DNA of 64,000 nucleotides, taken from the NCBI RefSeq assembly GCF_052156535.1, contig NZ_JBQKUP010000032.1, forward strand, positions 62,001 through 126,000, given 5' to 3'. Numbering within the stretch: the first letter of the stretch is position 1; each line of letters starts with the position of its first letter. The DNA is from Nitrospira_E sp052156535. Its GTDB lineage: Bacteria > Nitrospirota > Nitrospiria > Nitrospirales > UBA8639. Shown in pieces: positions 62,284 through 64,000 of this stretch. The position numbers and the translations under genes are program-made. Under the pieces are notes generated by a model. It was not told the origin of the DNA and ran no database searches. It saw nothing but the letters and a program-made list of their open reading frames with translations.

Positions 62284-63042
62284 TTAATTGGAAGAAGCTA
62301 ATTCGGCTATCTTAACAAAGGATTTGGAATTCAAACAAGCTTTTCCCACGAGAGCCCCATTAATTTGTGAAGATTGAAAGAGACTTTTGGCATTGTCCTG
62401 GGTCACGCTGCCACCGTATATGATTCTGGTTTGATCAGGTTTGATGCCCCATTGCATGGCAAGAAAAGACCGGATGTGGCCGTGGACCTCGGCTGCCTGG
62501 TCGACGGTAGCCGCCTGGCCGGTCCCAATGGCCCAGACAGGTTCGTAGGCGATGGTGATCCTCGCAAAATCTTTGGATTCGAGACCTTCAAGGCAGGTTT
62601 GTAATTGCTGTTGAATGACGGCCTGCGTGTTATTGGATTGACGTTCCTCCAGACGTTCCCCGACACATAAAATCGGTAGGAGGTCATGGCGGAAGGCGGC
62701 GTGGACTTTTTTGTTAATATCCTGGTCGGTTTCTCCAAAAATATGCCGTCGTTCTGAATGCCCAATAATGACATAATGACAGCCGACGTCCCGCAGCATG
62801 GGTGGCGAAATTTCTCCGGTAAACGCGCCCTCGTCACTCGCGCAGGTATTTTGCGCAGCCAATTTGATAGAAGTCGAAGCCAGCAGGCGTGCAACTGCTG
62901 TCAACGACACGAAGGGGGGAGCGATGGCCAATTCTACCGAAGCTTGCGGTTGATATATCCGGAGAATATCGGTCACAAGGGACTCGGCCTGGGAAACCGT
63001 CTTGTGCATTTTCCAATTGCCGACAATGAATCGACTGCGCAT
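62284..63042 (-). CDS. tpiA: Triosephosphate isomerase
   Basis: TpiA interconverts dihydroxyacetone phosphate and glyceraldehyde 3-phosphate. The 252-residue barrel has the catalytic Lys in VGNWKMHKT, the His in YVIIGHSERRHIFGE and the Glu in AYEPVWAIGTGQ, and the phosphate loop IIYGGSVTQDNA. Length is normal. It follows pgk by about 46 bases. Confidence 0.97.
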   Translation of the reverse strand: MRSRFIVGNWKMHKTVSQAESLVTDILRIYQPQASVELAIAPPFVSLTAVARLLASTSIKLAAQNTCASDEGAFTGEISPPMLRDVGCHYVIIGHSERRHIFGETDQDINKKVHAAFRHDLLPILCVGERLEERQSNNTQAVIQQQLQTCLEGLESKDFARITIAYEPVWAIGTGQAATVDQAAEVHGHIRSFLAMQWGIKPDQTRIIYGGSVTQDNAKSLFQSSQINGALVGKACLNSKSFVKIAELASSN

Positions 63043-63088
63043 GAGGACCTCTTAACTTTTGGAATTCAAAAAAGGGGGGGCGTTGGGA

Positions 63089-64000
63089 TCAAAGACGATC
63101 GGGTAAGGCTGCAAGCCCCGGCATATGCTTGCCTTCCAGGAGTTGGAGTGCCGCACCACCACCGGTTGAAATGAAGGACATACTTTCCGATTCTCCAGCT
63201 CGATACACGGCGAGAGCCGTATCTCCTCCTCCCACAATTGTTTTCGCATAGGCATTGGCCACAGCATGGGCCATTGCATAGGTCCCGCGTGAAAATGCAT
63301 CACGTTCAAAGACTCCCATGGGGCCATTCCACAAAATGGTTTTGGCGTTTTGGACGGCTTCGCTAAACAGGCGGACCGACGCGGGTCCGATGTCCATGCC
63401 ATACCAGCCCGCGGGGATTTCCTGCACCGGGACAATTTTTGTTTCCGCTTCAGGGTCGAGACTGGCGGCGACAACACAATCGACGGGAAGATAAAATTTG
63501 ATTTTTTGAGCCATCGCCTGTTCGTGAATGCGTTTGGCAAAGTCCAGCATGTCTTTTTCGACGAGAGACTGGCCGATTTCCAATCCCATGGCCTTAATAA
63601 AGGTAAAGGCCATGCCTCCACCGATGATGACTTTATCGACCACCTTGCCAAGATTTTCAATGACCCCGATTTTTCCCGAAACTTTGGCCCCTCCCAAAAT
63701 GGCTACAAACGGACGAACAGGGTTCTCCACTGTGCCTTCCAGGGCTTCGACTTCCCGTTTCATGAGAAATCCTGCCGCAGATACCTTCACATATTTGGTG
63801 ACGCCGACAGTGGAGGCATGAGACCGGTGAGCGGTTCCAAATGCGTCATTGATGTACACCTCTGCCAATGAGGCCAATTGTGCCGAGAAATGGTCGTCGT
63901 TTTTCTCTTCTTCCGGATGAAAGCGCAAATTTTCTAAGACCACCACGTCGCCGGGTTTGGCTTTATTGACGACAGTTTCAACGGTCGGCCCAATGCAATC
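63089..64000 (-). CDS. pgk: Phosphoglycerate kinase (partial, N-terminus outside window)
   Basis: The C-terminal about 300 residues of a roughly 400-residue enzyme. Reading continues open to the right edge: DCIGPTVE, then VVVLENLRFHPEEEKND, NDAFGTAHRSHAST, FVAILGGAKVSGKIGVIENL, IIGGGMAFTFIKA and GGGDTALA with a GGGAALQLLEGK end. It catalyses ATP formation from 1,3-bisphosphoglycerate. About the first 95 residues are missing. It heads the pgk-tpiA-secG set. Confidence 0.96.
   Translation of the reverse strand, partial: DCIGPTVETVVNKAKPGDVVVLENLRFHPEEEKNDDHFSAQLASLAEVYINDAFGTAHRSHASTVGVTKYVKVSAAGFLMKREVEALEGTVENPVRPFVAILGGAKVSGKIGVIENLGKVVDKVIIGGGMAFTFIKAMGLEIGQSLVEKDMLDFAKRIHEQAMAQKIKFYLPVDCVVAASLDPEAETKIVPVQEIPAGWYGMDIGPASVRLFSEAVQNAKTILWNGPMGVFERDAFSRGTYAMAHAVANAYAKTIVGGGDTALAVYRAGESESMSFISTGGGAALQLLEGKHMPGLAALPDRL

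Overview
The window looks like part of a bacterial chromosome, most likely from the phylum Nitrospirota and close to Nitrospira. This is inferred from gene order (rho-rpmE-prfA-prmC-murA-his genes-dnaG), base composition of roughly half G+C by eye, a class II NrdJ-type ribonucleotide reductase, and the overall gene repertoire. No single marker here proves the genus. Almost every gene has a plausible start and an intact frame. No rRNA, CRISPR array, integrase or transposase gene was seen.

Layout. 1-2.1 kb: small membrane, EVE, YciI-like and DUF2203 genes. 2.6-16.3 kb: a long plus-strand block of core genes (rho, rpmE, prfA, prmC, murA, hisG, hisD, hisB, hisH, a lipoprotein, hisA, hisF, hisIE, a HIT protein, dnaG), with many 4-20 base overlaps. 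It couples translation termination, cell-wall precursor synthesis, histidine synthesis and replication priming. 16.4-18.1 kb: a tRNA with a CAU anticodon (probably Ile2), a coiled-coil zinc-ribbon protein, RNase P RNA, tRNA-Glu and a strong terminator. 18.4-25.2 kb: an FGE-like secreted protein, a cupin, an unusual J-domain-like protein, and nrdJ with a small zinc-binding partner. nrdJ has a long structured leader and two NrdR-box-like sites. 26-32.9 kb: a K+ transporter, the paired tRNA methylthiotransferases mtaB and miaB, an HDOD protein and a 2H phosphoesterase. 32.9-42.1 kb: an accessory, signalling and surface region (membrane-anchored HIRAN protein, FG-GAP repeat protein, receiver and STAS proteins, HEAT-repeat protein, PilZ protein), with tRNA-Arg and much non-coding DNA. 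42.2-49.9 kb: RusA, an isolated mraZ, fmdB, comF, then a LolD/MacB-like ABC ATPase and its likely permease, separated by a class 1A dihydroorotate dehydrogenase and a LuxR-type regulator. 50-55.1 kb: the most accessory-looking part. It holds a secreted caspase-FGE fusion with a small exported partner, then a cassette of an unknown protein, an XRE-ImmA/IrrE metalloprotease and a DUF2188 protein, between long gene-free stretches. 55.5-64 kb: core genes again (bioB; nadD-rsfS; rplU-rpmA-obgE-proB; ilvE; pgk-tpiA-secG).

The best candidates for something new are: a 145-bp MITE-like repeat present twice in opposite orientation, with covarying ends; the caspase-FGE locus; the XRE-ImmA/IrrE cassette; the nrdJ upstream region; the J-like protein with a degenerate HPD motif and an internal duplication; the membrane-tethered HIRAN protein; and a 34-residue membrane peptide gene.
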